The notes under the pieces: generated by a model
What the model was told of the DNA's origin: nothing
Seen by the model: only the letters and a program-made list of their open reading frames with translations
Databases searched by the model: none
In this document: positions 22,691 through 35,006 of the stretch, in pieces
Layout: the number at the start of each line of letters is the position of its first letter
Numbering within the stretch: position 1 is the first letter of the stretch
Assembly: GCF_026151205.1 (NCBI RefSeq)
Contig: NC_087075.1
Span: 4,252,359 to 4,316,358, forward strand
Length of the DNA: 64,000 nt
Reading direction: 5' to 3'
From: Bolinopsis microptera
Taxonomy: Eukaryota; Ctenophora; Tentaculata; Lobata; Bolinopsidae
Translations under genes and position numbers: made by a program

Positions 22691-22990
22691 CCCCAAATCC
22701 TTGTGTAGTTTTGGAAATTGAAGAGGGAGTACAAATTGTTTTAACAAACACCCTTTTCTCCTAGCGTAGCCTGAAATGTTTAAAGAGGAGTACAAAATTG
22801 GGTTTTAAAATAACACCCTTTCCCCTTAGGGAAGTGGAAATTTGAAAAGTGAGTACAAATTTTTTTTAAAACTAACACCCCCCTATCCCCTTAGTGTAGC
22901 TGGTAATGTTTAGAGGATACAAATTTGGGTTTTAAAAACCCCCCCTTTATCTCTTGTGTAGCTGGTAATGATGAGAGGAGTACTAATTGG
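22691..22990 (+). repeat. About five decayed copies of the saposin gene's 5' edge
   Basis: A 60-66 bp cassette (tttaactaacaccc, then cttgtgtag, then a purine-rich segment and gagtacaaattg) recurs at about 22701, 22761, 22821 and 22891. The final version is the real junction ctcttgtgtag/ctggtaatgatgagagg at 22951-22979 that carries the start codon. The earlier copies have lost the ATG context. Confidence 0.85.
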
Positions 22991-24314
22991 AGCACTCTTA
23001 GTGCTGGGAGTCAGCTCAGTAGCTGTGCAGATCATAGACCCAGCTAAGTGTACGCTTTGTAAAGCAGCTGTGTCCGAACTCAAGGTTATAATGGAAGACA
23101 AAGACACTAAAGATCTGCTGGGCGTGCTGAAGAAGTTTGTGTGCGCCAATGTGCCCATACAGGACTGCGATAACTGGGTAGATAGTGAGTTGTCCCAATT
23201 GGAGAGTGTGGTTGAAGCTTTGGATCCTGGCGCTGCCTGCTCTCAACTTGCTGTGTGCGCTACTACCATGGCCCCTCTTCAAGACTCCATACAGTGCGAG
23301 TTCTGTGAGTTCCTGGGGGATGAGGTGGTGAAGAGAGTGCTGACTAGCGCTACAATAGACGAGGTAGTGGCTGCTGCTGAGAAGGTATGTAGTGAGCTCC
23401 CCTTCGTTTCTAATGAGTGTAGTGCCCTGGTCAAGGAGTACGGACACTTTTATCTCGACCTGCTTGTAGGCTCGATTGATGTGCAGCAACTCTGCTCAAA
23501 GATAGGACTCTGCTCTCGACAAGTTAGGGACCTCATAGAAAGTACAGAGTTATTCGAGGTAATAAAGAAGGGTCTCCAGGACGACTCACCCCTCTGTGCT
23601 GGCTGTCAGGACCTGCTAGGTGAAGTGAAGAAAGCCGCTAATGACCCTGACACGATCGCTATTAACAAAGACCTAGCTCCCGTTATCTGTGAGGTGATTT
23701 CTATTCCTTTCTGTAACTCACTCATGACCAAGCTCCTCGAGGGGACCCTGGTAAAGGCACAGAACCTAGACGTAGAGGGGACATGTGTGGCTCTGGATGC
23801 TTGTTCGGGATCAGTAGTAGGAATGGGGGATGTGTGCTCAGACTGTGCTCAGATAGCTGACCTTGTTATAAAGGAGCTACAGGACCCGGCTGTGCAGCAG
23901 CAGATAGAAGCAGTGCTGGACGAGGCGTGTTCTATCCTGCCCATACCGGACTGCAAGGAGACTCTACACAGCTACATGGTCATCATAGAAACACTCATCT
24001 CAGGGATGGACGGTAAAACAGTATGTGGCTACGCTGGCCTGTGCAGCTCCAAACATGAGACAGTGAGCAGCTACGAAGTGAGCAGCAGTGTAGGAGACAC
24101 GTGCTCAGAGTGTACCATGATAGCAGGGGAGCTGATAACCCTTCTAGAGAACCAGCAGGTAGACGCTATCTTGAAAGGGGTCATCTCCGAGATTTGCACC
24201 GTTCTTCCCATCTCCAACTGTGAGACCACTCTAGACGGCTATTTCGACGAGCTCGTCGCTCTTCTCAAGAATCTGGACGGGAAAACTCTTTGCAGTCTCA
24301 TTGGACTCTGCTAG
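22968..24314 (+). CDS. Prosaposin-like precursor with five saposin B domains
   Basis: A 448-residue frame without introns. Residues 1-20 are a signal peptide (VLIGALLVLGVSSVAVQ core). Five saposin B domains follow, each with the six family cysteines: C28-C97, C110-C182, C210-C279, C290-C359 and C379-C448. Saposins are small helical, lipid-binding proteins cut from a secreted or lysosomal precursor; they present sphingolipids to hydrolases or disturb membranes. Spacing and cysteine count are regular, so the gene looks intact. The last cysteine is immediately followed by TAG. I chose the ATG at 22968 because the hydrophobic leader follows at once and a likely splice acceptor (cttgtgtag) lies 7 bp before it, so an upstream noncoding exon is possible. 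Both edges of the gene are amplified into tandem arrays. No saposin A domain is seen, unlike vertebrate prosaposin. Confidence 0.92.
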   Translation: MMRGVLIGALLVLGVSSVAVQIIDPAKCTLCKAAVSELKVIMEDKDTKDLLGVLKKFVCANVPIQDCDNWVDSELSQLESVVEALDPGAACSQLAVCATTMAPLQDSIQCEFCEFLGDEVVKRVLTSATIDEVVAAAEKVCSELPFVSNECSALVKEYGHFYLDLLVGSIDVQQLCSKIGLCSRQVRDLIESTELFEVIKKGLQDDSPLCAGCQDLLGEVKKAANDPDTIAINKDLAPVICEVISIPFCNSLMTKLLEGTLVKAQNLDVEGTCVALDACSGSVVGMGDVCSDCAQIADLVIKELQDPAVQQQIEAVLDEACSILPIPDCKETLHSYMVIIETLISGMDGKTVCGYAGLCSSKHETVSSYEVSSSVGDTCSECTMIAGELITLLENQQVDAILKGVISEICTVLPISNCETTLDGYFDELVALLKNLDGKTLCSLIGLC

Positions 24315-25252
24315 AACTCGCTGCAGTCTCATTGGACTCTGCTGGAACTCTCTGCAGTCTCATTGGACTCTGCTAGAACTCTCTGCAGTCTCATTGGACT
24401 CTGCTAGAACTCGCTGCAGTCTCATTGGACTCTGCTAGAACTCGCTGCAGTCTCATTGGACTCGGCTAGAACTCTCTCTGCAGTCTCGTTGGACCTCTGC
24501 TAGAACTCTCTGCAGTCTCATTGGACTCTGCTAGAACTCTCTGCAGTCTCGTTGGACTCTGCTAGACCGCTCTGCAGTCTCATTGGACTCTGCTAGAACT
24601 GCTCTCTGCAGTCTCATTGGACTCTGCTAGAACTCGCTGCAGTCTCATTGGACTCTGCTAGAACTCTCTGCAGTCTCATTGGACTCTGCTAGAACTCGCT
24701 GCAGTTTCATTGGACTCTGCTAGAACTCGCTGCAGTCTCATTGGACTCTGCTAGAACACTCCTAGCAGTCCATTGGCTCTGCTAGAACTCGCTGCAGTCT
24801 CATTGGACTCTGGCTAGAATCTCTGCAGTCTCATTGGACTCTGCTAGAACACGCTGCAAGTCTCATTGGACTCTTGCTAGAACTCTCTGCAGTCTCTTGG
24901 GAACCTCTGCTAGAACTCGCTGCAGTTTTCATTGGACTCTGCCTAGAACTCGCTGCAGGTCTCATTGGACTCTGCTAGAACTCTCTGCATTCTCACTTGG
25001 ACCTCTGCTAGAACTCGCTGCAGTCTCATGGACTCTGCTAGAAATCTCTGCAGGTCTCATTGGACTCTGCTAGAACTCGCTGCAGTCTCATTGGACTCTG
25101 CTAGAACTCTCTGCAGTCTCATGGACTCTGCTAGAAACTCGCTGCAGTTTCATTGGACTCTGCTAGAACTCGCTGCAGTCTCATTGGACTCTGCTAGAAC
25201 TCTCTGCAGTCTCATTGGACTCTGCTAGAACTCTCTGCAGTCTCATTAGACT
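24285..25252 (+). repeat. 31-bp tandem array derived from the last codons and stop of the saposin gene
   Basis: The coding end (aaaactctttgcagtctcat, then tggactctgctag) continues straight into about 30 copies of ctgcagtctcattggactct plus gctagaact, so the TAG stop is repeated in every unit. From about 24760 many units gain or lose single bases; I attribute much of this to sequence error. Confidence 0.95.
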
Positions 25253-28200
25253 TTGTGAGAAATATTCCTTATGATTTTTACAAAAAAATTTTGGTTTTCC
25301 CAAAAAAGTTTAAGTTTTTTAACGAATTGAGCCCCCCTTTTTAAGATTAAAAAATGTTTAAATACCCCTGCCAACTAGGTATAATAAAATGATTAAAATG
25401 ATTTTTTCCATAAATTTTAAAACAAATCAAAGGTTTTGTTTTTTAGAAACACGACGTAATTTTTCAGCTTTGAAAATTTTTTTTTTGTTTGTGTTGGTGA
25501 AACTTTAAAATCTTCCAAAATTTTTTATTTGTTACTTTTTTCCCCAATTTTTCAATCCCAGTTTTTTGGACTGTATCGTGAAAAAAAAAATCCCCTTCCC
25601 TTAAAAATTTGGAGAACAAAAACATAAAAAACCCCAGGCGTTGGCCACATGCAACAAGAAAACATTTTTAAAATTGAAATTTTAAAGGGCCCCTTTTTAA
25701 AACCCCACCCCCCCCCTTTTGGCCTTAATTTTTAAAAGTTTCCTTAATTTAGAGCAAATTTAAAATTAAAGAAAATTGAATAATTTTTTTTTAAGATATT
25801 TTGTAGGATATATGCTTTTGGGGTCGGGGTTTTTTTCTTTTTAAAGGTGAGCAGTCCCCTTTGATTTCCCCCCCTCTGAGCAGCCCCACTCTGAAGAAAA
25901 ACCCCCCATCCCCCTGAGAAAAGGTCCCTCTCTATCTCTGAGAAGTCCCCTTTTGAGCTTTCCCCCTTTTTGAGCTTTCCCTCTCTGAGAGTCCCTCTTT
26001 GAGCTTTCCCTCTTTTGAGCAGCCCCAAATTTTTTGAGAAGTCCCTCTTAGCCCCTCGGGGCCCAAGCCCCTTTTGGGGCGTTCCCTTTGACCCATTTTT
26101 TCCTCTCGGGGAAAGGTCCCCCCTTTGGGGTTTTCCCCTTCTGAGAAGTCCCTTTCCCCTGAGCGCCCCCTTCTGAGCGTCCCTCTTTGAGAAACCCCCT
26201 TTCTCTGAGCATTTCCCCTCTCTGCCCAATTCCTCTTGAGCGTTCCCTCTCTAAAGCGGGCCCCCCGGGCCCTTTCCCCTGAGCGCCCCAATTTTCGGGA
26301 GTAGTCCCTCCGATCTGAGCGGGCCCTTTTTTTGAGCATTTCCCTTTTGGGGGGTTCCCTTTTGGGGGTTAGCCCTTTTCCCCTTGAAACACGTCGCCCC
26401 CCCAAATTGTCGTTTCACTAAAATGAAAAGGGGTTCGCCTGTAGTTTTTTTTACGATACAGGGGGGCCACACCGGCGCAGGGGTCACAAAATTTCGTATG
26501 ACAACTCTCAGGGATGGGGCCCCAAATGAGAAATTACCAGTATTTCTCTAAAACAACAAGAAAGAAACCGTCCCATTCTCTGAACTTACAACCATTGTCC
26601 CAGTACTTTCTCTGAACTAAAAAGTATTGTACCGGGAAAATTTTCCCCCGAATTTACAAGGACCTATCTCTGTGGTAGTTGCTGGTAAAGTGTGGACCTG
26701 GGGGCCCTATATTCGAAGCTTTTGGGACTCCCTGGAGGAGTGCGGGAACCTTTAAGCAAAAACTTGCGGGCCTATAAAATTTAATAGACTATCACTAAAT
26801 GTTTCCACCCACTCCAAGGTAAACCCCCGCATGTGCATATGGTAAAGGAGCAAATCGGGTTTTACCCAGCTCCTCAAGGCCCCGGGAAAGGGTTTGGTCA
26901 AAAACGTTTTTTATAAAACCCGGCCGCGCCCCGGACGTTGCGCGGCCCCCCCTGTATGCAAACCCTTCCCAGTCGAAACTAGCTACTTATAGGGGAAGCG
27001 CCAGTGGGGGTCCCCACATGAAAAAGGAGAAGGGTAGTGGAGGGGGTTCTAAAAGGGTTTGGGGGAAATTTACTGAGGGGGGGCCCCGGGGTTTTGTAAC
27101 AAAGTTTTTCTTTGTATACGCGAGGGCGTTCCCTCTTCCCATTTGGGCCCGGGGCTTTTAAATTTATTTTTATGTTTTTTGCCTTCACGCTAAAATCGGC
27201 GAATCCCGCTACTGGACCTTCCCGCACCGAGCTGCGATGAATTGCCCTTTCGTCCATATTTTTTTTAAGTTTTTATTTTTAGTTTATTTGGGGTTTTTAA
27301 AAAATATTTAAAAAGCTTTTAAAGGGGAAAAAAGGGAACGTTTTTTCCCTGCTAGGGTTTTTGAGACCAAACCGCAAATTAAACAAAAATTTTTATTTTC
27401 CTAAGGATCGATAATATTTAAAGAAGTTAAATTTTTCCCTTTTTTAGTAAAGTGCTATCCCAAAATGCACTTTTTTAAACTTTGATTCTTTTAACTCTAA
27501 AGGCAAAAAAAGAAATTTTAAAAATTCATATTTGTAGCCAATAAGTTTCCCAAAAATTTTTCTTTTGTTTGGGGGAAAATATGAGTTTGAACCCGGGACA
27601 TAAATCCCCGCGATTTTAGCTTTTTGAATTTATGATGAACGCGGGGGGTCCCCAATTGATAAAAACTAAAATGCTTTTGGGGGCGTATCCCGCGTCGAAA
27701 ATTTAAAAAAAACGCTTGGGGAGGGACAAATATTAAAAACTTCGTTTAAAAGTTATGAAGTGGGGTACTTTTTGGGAAAAAGGAAAAAAAAATTTTGGGG
27801 ACAAACAAGTTTGTGACTATTTTTGGGTTGATTTAATACAACTGCAAAAACTTAATTCAAATTTCAAGAAAAAAAAGTAAAAATTTTTACCCTTTTTTGG
27901 ATTTTTACCTGCGTTTTAAAATGAGGGATTTTTTTTAAAAATTTTTATCCCATCTTGTGGGGGCTGTTTTTTTAGCTACTTTTTGCAATTTTTCCCGGAA
28001 AATCCAAAATATTAACTTCCCCAAAATTTTATAAAAAAACAGGGTTTTTGGGGGCCCTATTTTTGTAAAAGGGTCCAAAAATCTTAAAAACCACTTTTTA
28101 ATGTTTCTACGGTCAAAAATACGTCTGGGTAAATGTATCTGGGTCCCTAGCGTATCAAACCCAGAAAAAGGCCCTTTAGACCCTTTAAATATTAGGCAAT

Positions 28201-29310
28201 GTCCTTGCTAAAAAATAAAACCCCGATAATCCCTTTAAACCCTGTATGGCATGTGTTCACCAAAACCATGTGCTTTACCCGCCACTGCGGGGGTTTTGTT
28301 AAAGTCAAAAAAACCGGGCCGTGAGGCGGGCCCCGCCCCCCACGCAAGGGGAAAAAGGGCTCTGGATAGAAAAAACTTTGTGTATGGGGTTGGGCTATCC
28401 CCCGTTCAAAAGTTTTTAAAAAAAGATTTTTAGGCCCCTGAATTAGGCGACGTTGGGGTTTTTTGAATTCCGTACAAAAAATCTTTGGCTCGCAGGGGGG
28501 GCGCATTTCCTACGTAGGGAAACTTAAAAAGAGGGGCCCCCCTAACAGGGATTGGCGTGCCGGTGCCGGGTAATAAAATTAAAAGGGCAGCAGGCAGTTT
28601 TATAAAATTTTGTAAGTGAAACCGGAAACTTACGGGGAACGGGAAATATTTCCCTGGGCCCCCCAGGACCCCAAACCGGTTTTGGGGGGGGCTTAATTTT
28701 GAAAGTAAAAGATTTTGGAGATTTTCCGGTTTTTTTGTAAATGTTCTTTTTAAAAAGTAAACTTTACCTCTCCAGGGGGAAAATTCAAGAAAAACGTAAT
28801 TGGATCTTATTAAATTCAAAATCTCCAAAAAAAAGCCCCTTTCGGGCCGATAAAAAAGTTTGAAAATTTAACTTTGCGGATACCTGTACTTGGGATTGGC
28901 CGGAATTGGGGGTTCCCGTGGAAAGCCGCCTAAACATTGGAATCCCCAAAGCGTGAAAATCTGTTTTGTTGTCGCGCGCGAGGCCCAAGGGACTCAACCG
29001 TCTTTAAATTAAAACCAACTCAAGTACCCCCACCCCGGGTAACTTTTCCTGGGCCGCGCTCCCCCTTGTCATTCCCCCCAAATCTCTTTTAAATTGTTTA
29101 TCAACTTTAAAAACCCGGGGGGTCCCCCAGTTTAAAGAAATATAATCGAAATATGAAAAAAGAAAAATTGCTAAAAGGAATATAAAATTTTGAAAAAGAA
29201 AAGAAAAAGATAAACCCCGTTTCTAATTCATTCTTTCTTTCCACTTTCCTAATTTTGACTTTGGGAAAAAGGGTTTTTTGACCCTTTTAAAAGGTGGGGC
29301 AAAAATATAA
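25253..29310. other. Low-quality sequence, no gene callable
   Basis: Homopolymers are inflated throughout (runs such as cccccc, gggggg, ttttttt), with no repeat structure, splice sites or recognisable protein. Open frames here (for instance minus-strand 25744-26487 and 28192-28997) are low-complexity and I treat them as artefacts. Confidence 0.75.
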
Positions 29311-29734
29311 TCCCAATGGTTTTGTTGAAGAAATCATTCTGACAAAACTACAGTTGTGATGGAATTTCTTGCCGTACAAACAATACATCAATACAAACAA
29401 CCATCATAAACTGTTTTGTACTGATCCAATACGTATAATACTTCATACTTAAAGAATATTATATAATTTTTCCCGAACATCATACATGAACATCTCTTAA
29501 ACGTAAAAACTTAAGTCAAACTTAAGCCAAACAAAAGCCCTACGTTAAATTTGTAAGATTATTTCAGTGATCAAATTAGTCACGCCTACGTTTCAAATAT
29601 TTTTCGCTCCTGTCTAAGCTTAAAAGGGAAAATTAAATACAATCTCGGCAGCATCTGAGCGAATCTGTAATACAACACTTTCTCTTGAGAAAAAGGGCAT
29701 GATTACCTTTATTTGGTATCACGACTCCATATAG
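29311..29734. other. Intergenic or intronic, no gene seen
   Basis: Cleaner AT-rich sequence between the noisy block and the next array. Nothing recognised. Confidence 0.4.
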
Positions 29735-29862
29735 GAGCGAACATGTCTATATAAGGAGCGAACATGTCTATATAAGGAGCGAACATGTCTATATAAGGAG
29801 CGAACATGTCCATATAAGGAGCGAACATGTCTATAACTATAATATAAGGAGCGAATCTGGTA
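29735..29862. repeat. 21-bp tandem repeat aaggagcgaacatgtctatat
   Basis: About five copies. A related ggagcgaatttgtctat occurs alone near 32721. Confidence 0.95.
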
Positions 29863-30084
29863 TACAGCATCTCTTCAAATCAAGTGTGCTGGTAGGAGTA
29901 AATTTTTCCAGTAATCTTCAGTGCCAGATTCGCTTTGTAGCTGCTATTTAACCGTTTTGCAGCCACTTTTTAGCCACTTTGGTGCCGCTTCGATAGTGCC
30001 AGATCAGGTTCAAATCAACACTGAACCTCTTTAGTTTTACCTGGGAAAAACAAAAATGAGAAGTTTGCATTTCGTACTTTATAA

Positions 30085-30540
30085 TATTTACTCAATTCAC
30101 TATTATCTACTCAATTCACTAAAATAAATCCTTGTGTTTATACTCAATTCACTAAAATAAATCCTTGTGTTTATACTCAATTCACTAAAATAAATCCTTG
30201 TGTTTATACTCAATTCACTAAAATAAATCCTTGTGTTTATACTCAATTCACTAAAATAAATCCTTGTGTTTATACTCAATTCACTAAAATAAATCCTTGT
30301 GTTTATAATAATCAATTCAATAAAATAAATCCTTGGGGTTTATACTCAATTCACTAAATAAACCCTTTGAGTTTTAAAAACCAAATTCACAAAAATTTAA
30401 ACCCTTGTTTTTATCCCCAAAATTCACTAAAATAAACCCTTGTTTTTTTAATAATTTAAAAATTCACTAAAATAAAACCCTTGTGTTTAACGTCAATTAA
30501 AAAAAAAATTAAAATTCCTTGTTTTTTAAACTTTACAATT
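30085..30540. repeat. 32-bp tandem array, clean then degraded
   Basis: Units of actcaattcactaaaataaa plus tccttgtgttt are exact from 30110 to about 30310, then acquire extra bases in homopolymers (aaaccctttgagtttt, ccccaaaattc). The change marks the onset of poor sequence. Confidence 0.95.
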
Positions 30541-31860
30541 TTTCAGCCCCCCTATCCAGTAAACCCCTCGATTCGTCCGCAAGTATTTTCCCGGGGGACC
30601 ATTAGCGTTATGTTTATCAAAGGGGGGTTGGGGCTGGTGAACAAAGGGTTTTAAAATGGGTCAAAACCGGAAATTCCCTTTTATAACAATGTGTAGGAAC
30701 AGGTTTTATGCCCATAAATGGAACGAAAACTTTTTTTATGGGGGCTCAATTTTGGGAAATGAAAAAGGGATTAAAAATTAAAATAGAAACGTGGGGAGGG
30801 CCCATAAATTGTGCCGGCATGTGACCGTGAAAAACCAAAAAGTTTCCAGAATTTCTTTTCACGGGTTAAAAAAACTTAAAAAACGGCGTACCCCTTAACG
30901 GGGCTTACACCCTTAAATAACCGGGCTTACAGAGAGAAAGTTAACTAAACCATTTTGCAAGCTAATGACAAAAAAAAAGGGCCGGAAACAATCGGAAAAG
31001 GGGGGCCTTTCCCATTTTTCACACATTTTTTTAAAAACCGCCATTTAATTACCTTCGGAATTATAGTGGGTTTCACGGTCCGGTTCGAGGTTTTGGTCTT
31101 TTAAAAACGGTTGAAATCGAACTGAACCTAAAAACCCAAAAGGGGCTTAGTTTAAAATTGCTTCCCCATTTTACCGATAACTTTTAAAGCTAAAAATAAA
31201 ATTTTTTTACTATACCATTACCACTTTACCGCCACGAAAATTTGGGCCCCCCCAAAATGTTTTTCCATTTAACGTAATTACATTCCAAAATTAGGAATTT
31301 TAATGAGGTTTAAAATTGGGAAAACAAAGTTTTTACTGTAATTTTTATTGAAAATTTAGACCCTTTTACGTGATTTTTTTCACTTTTGAGTTTTTAAAAT
31401 CCCCTCCGAAACCCCATATTCAACAGTGAATGAAATTTTGACGGGGGTTTTTTTTTATTGATTCGATACCCCCTTAAATTTTTAAAAAGCCCTTTTTAAA
31501 ATAAAAATTTAAGTTAAACCTCGGTGAATATTGAAAAAAAAGAAGAAGCTCCCCCTTCACTATTGACATTGAAGTACATTATAAAAGCCCAAAATAAACC
31601 CCCTAAATAGTGAAAAAAAATTTACCTCCAATTTTTTACCACGATGGGCCCACAATTACATTAAAACATTTTTAATCAAACCATTGACAAAGATTTTTGT
31701 TTTTGGGGTTCAACAACTAGTGCCCCCTACTAACTTACTAAAAAAATAGAGCTTCTTAAAAGCTTAAAAAAGAAAAACGATGTTATTTTTTTACCCCAAC
31801 CCCCTAAAGGTTTCTCACACAATTGATTTAGATTAAATTAATTATTTATTATTAACTCCT
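30541..31860. other. Low-quality sequence, no gene callable
   Basis: Same inflated-homopolymer character as 25253-29310, continuing from the degraded array. Confidence 0.7.
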
Positions 31861-31929
31861 TAAAAGGTGTAACCATGATAACCGTAGCCCTTATACGCGT
31901 GCTGTTACGCCAGTACAGAAAGCGTGAGG

Positions 31930-32075
31930 CTGGATATGCCCATATATGGTTACACTAAAGGTCGTACATAGTTACATGATAACAGGATATGCCCATATAT
32001 GGCAACATGATAATATGCCCATATTTGGCAACATGATATGCCCATATATGGCAACATGATATGCCCATATATGAA
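31930..32075. repeat. Imperfect tandem repeat gatatgcccatatatggcaacat
   Basis: About five copies of 17-27 bp. A diverged single copy lies near 32687. Confidence 0.9.
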
Positions 32076-32095
32076 GCGTTGAGCGGTTAACTTAC

Positions 32096-34056
32096 CACCG
32101 GAGTATCTCGTCTCATCTGGTGTCTCTGTGAGAATTCAGTTAATTTTCAATCATAGAAAGTAAATCGAAAAACTTAAATTCTTAAATCGGGCGACAATTA
32201 AATTCTTGGAGCCCAACCATTTACAATTTTATTTAAAGCATATTAATTTCAGCATCTACTAAGACATCTAAGACATCTACTAAGACATCTACGCTTCAGT
32301 AAATGTTTTTTATTTTTTACACATGCCACTGATCTCGCTTATAGTTGGAATTCAGCGTTTGAAACAAAAAATAAGCTTTCATCATATTTTGTAAAATCTA
32401 TAACATTGAGCGTTATATATCAAATTATATAAAAATATCTTTAATTAATCAAATAATGTCAAAAATAATGATATCATATAATTAATTATATTATCATATA
32501 ACTAATTATTGTTACAGAGGAAAACAATGCGAAATAAAGGAATACGCGTCCACATATTATTAGCAAGTCATGGTTATAATATGTAGCATCTAGAGCCTAA
32601 AGAAAAAACGTCACATTTAAGAAAAACAACATTTCGTAAAGGGAAAACGTCAAAAGCGTCCACGCGTCATAATCAATGTACCAGGGATATGCCCATGTAC
32701 GGTCACATTATAGTTCTCATAAGGAGCGAATTTGTCTATCCTTATATTTTTGTACATTTTTTACAATATATAAAAATTGTAGAAAACACTTGCTCAAGAG
32801 TGCTCAAATCCTGTATTTAAATATCAATTAATTAACTGTTAAATGACCGGTTAATGGCTGTTAAATGACCGGTCCTCAAAAATAACCATGCAACTTCACA
32901 CGTATCTCACTCTACAATCACTTATCACTAATCTCCACACTATACTAATTAGCATCATAATAACTGTCATTGTAATTCACCAAATTAATTAATTAAAATT
33001 AATTAACCAAATAATTAAAACAAGAAACTTGGCTTCTCTGTGTGCCAAGCCAGGCATTTCAAATATTCATAACATCAACTGAGAGATTAATATAACAACT
33101 TTAAACATTATTATATTAATTAACGTACGTGACGTATAATTAACATAACAATAGTTAGTTAACTAATTAAAGTTAACTAATTAGTTAATATATATATATG
33201 TATATATCATGGTGTGTAGTGCAAGTGTAACGATTGCTGGGTTGTTGTTCTTGTTCTTGTCAGGGATGTATCTCAAACAAACCATCTCCTATTTGTTATG
33301 CCTATATAAGGAGATGCCTACATAAGGTGACGTCGTAAGCCCTTATATGGTATTACTTTTTACTTACGTTACGTCCGGTGCCCGCTTTGGGAGGAGCTGC
33401 CGCAGCCTTCACTGGTTTTTTAGTCGCATCAGTTTTAGAACCAGTTCTGAAGAGGGAAGGTGGTTAGTTTCGGGGATTGGTTATGTGGGTTATTACTTTA
33501 TAATAATGCGGGATTATGCGATAGAATAACGAGGCGGTGCGTACGAGGGTTGTCTGTTGTGTGGGTGCGGAAATTATGCTTGTGGTATGAAAGCTATGCG
33601 TGAGGTATGATAGCTGGAACGAATGTTATTTTGAACGAAGAATATTTTGAATTTTCAAGGTCTATGAATAAACCGTTACACGATTCAACATTTCGAATTA
33701 AAGTTGGGTTTGGTTGTATTACTATTTGGGTTGCTGCTCAGAGGAAGACTTGTTTTACTTAAAGTCTGTGTATTGTCTAATTTAGAATATAAACTTGTTA
33801 AGTACTTAAGCGCAATTTCAGGTCTTGTTTATGTTAGCTGTTATCATATTTCCTTGTGTTCGACAGATTCTTATAGTACTTATTCTTAGTAGTAATGATA
33901 CTTTCTCGCGTTTACAAAAGTTTAAACGACAATATCTCCTTGTGTTTACCAATGCCTAACAATAATATTTCCTTGTGTTTGAACTTACTCAGAGCCATTC
34001 TGTTCTGTTGGTTGTGGCTTGACAACAGGGGGTTGTTCCGTAGCCACTTCACTCAT
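32096..34056 (-). CDS. 5' exons of a Lys/Ala/Pro-rich protein (own start codon)
   Basis: Transcript order: 34056-33989 opens with ATG and reads MSEVATEQPPVVKPQPTEQ before the donor gtaagt. 33446-33368 continues in phase (TGSKTDATKKPVKAAAAPPK, then AGTGRN; donor gtaagt). 32125-32096, a possible 30-bp exon, also fits in phase. Composition (K, A, P, T) matches the basic exons at 53859-57082 on the same strand. The donor of 53859 also ends in phase 2 and would join 33446-33368 equally well, so this may be an alternative first exon of that gene or a separate gene. A basic, disordered cytoskeletal or chromatin-binding protein is likely from composition only. No stop codon was found. Confidence 0.55.
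32126..33367. other. Intron of the minus-strand gene, no other exon seen
   Basis: AT-rich. Short inverted taattaa/ttaatta stretches near 33000-33190. Confidence 0.4.
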
Positions 34057-35006
34057 TATTCCTACCAGCCAACATAGTTTAGAAAATAAGTAATACAAAA
34101 TAAATAGCAGCGAATAAGTTAATAAGTAGAACACGAAAAGAATCCGACCGGAAACAGAAAACGATTATTAAAGAAATTACAGAAGGGAAACAATATGAAT
34201 AATATCTGAAAACAGCCCAAGAACTATAACTAAAACTAGGCTTTGCCAAAATAACATAATCTACAACAGCAAGATGGACGGAATTTGAAATCGGAATTGG
34301 AACTTATCCAAAAGAGAGAGAGAGAGAGACGATAAGCAGAAAGTCTTAACAACATTTTGAATGAGGGGCCAATAAATCTAATTGCTTAAGAGGGCCTGAT
34401 CCGTATCTTTACAAGTAACAGACCCCTCTAATGCATTCTTCAAACAAGTTTCACGTTTCTTGTCTGATCACTTTCCATGTTGTTTATAGGAACATGAAAT
34501 CAGAAACATTCCATAATTTGGTGGGAATGTAAGGAAATTAGCTTAAAAACTAATTCAACTTGAACAGGGAATAGCAACCTAGCAATATACCTAGCAAAGT
34601 AGAACAATTCTTAAGAGAAGGTCAAATTATTTGCAGTAAAAATACTTAAATGAACTTAAAACGTTGACGAAGAGACCCACTTCCCTCAGCAACAAGATAT
34701 AGAGAGCTATCTAATCGCGCCAAAACAAAATACACTTAAAGTGTTTTGATTATATAACGCGGTCACTTAATTAAACAATTAAATATAATGAGATGACGCA
34801 CGTCCAAAGCTCTAATTGGCACGAATGTCTCAAATTTAAGTTAATTTTGAGTACATGTGACGTCAGATTACGCCCTATAAAATATATATAAGCACACTAT
34901 ATATTGTATCTTTTTATTATATTATTATATATATATATATAAAATACGATGTTTCTTTTGGAGAAATCCAGTTTCAAGAGTGCTCTACCCCGGGAGGGGA
35001 GCATTG
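34057..35006. other. Upstream flank of the 34056 start, no gene seen
   Basis: AT-rich, with a GA repeat near 34312 and a TA run near 34918-34944. No exon recognised. Confidence 0.4.

Noticed and set aside
25744..28997. Basic or proline-rich minus-strand frames
   Set aside because: They lie in sequence with inflated homopolymers, have no domains and no splice context.
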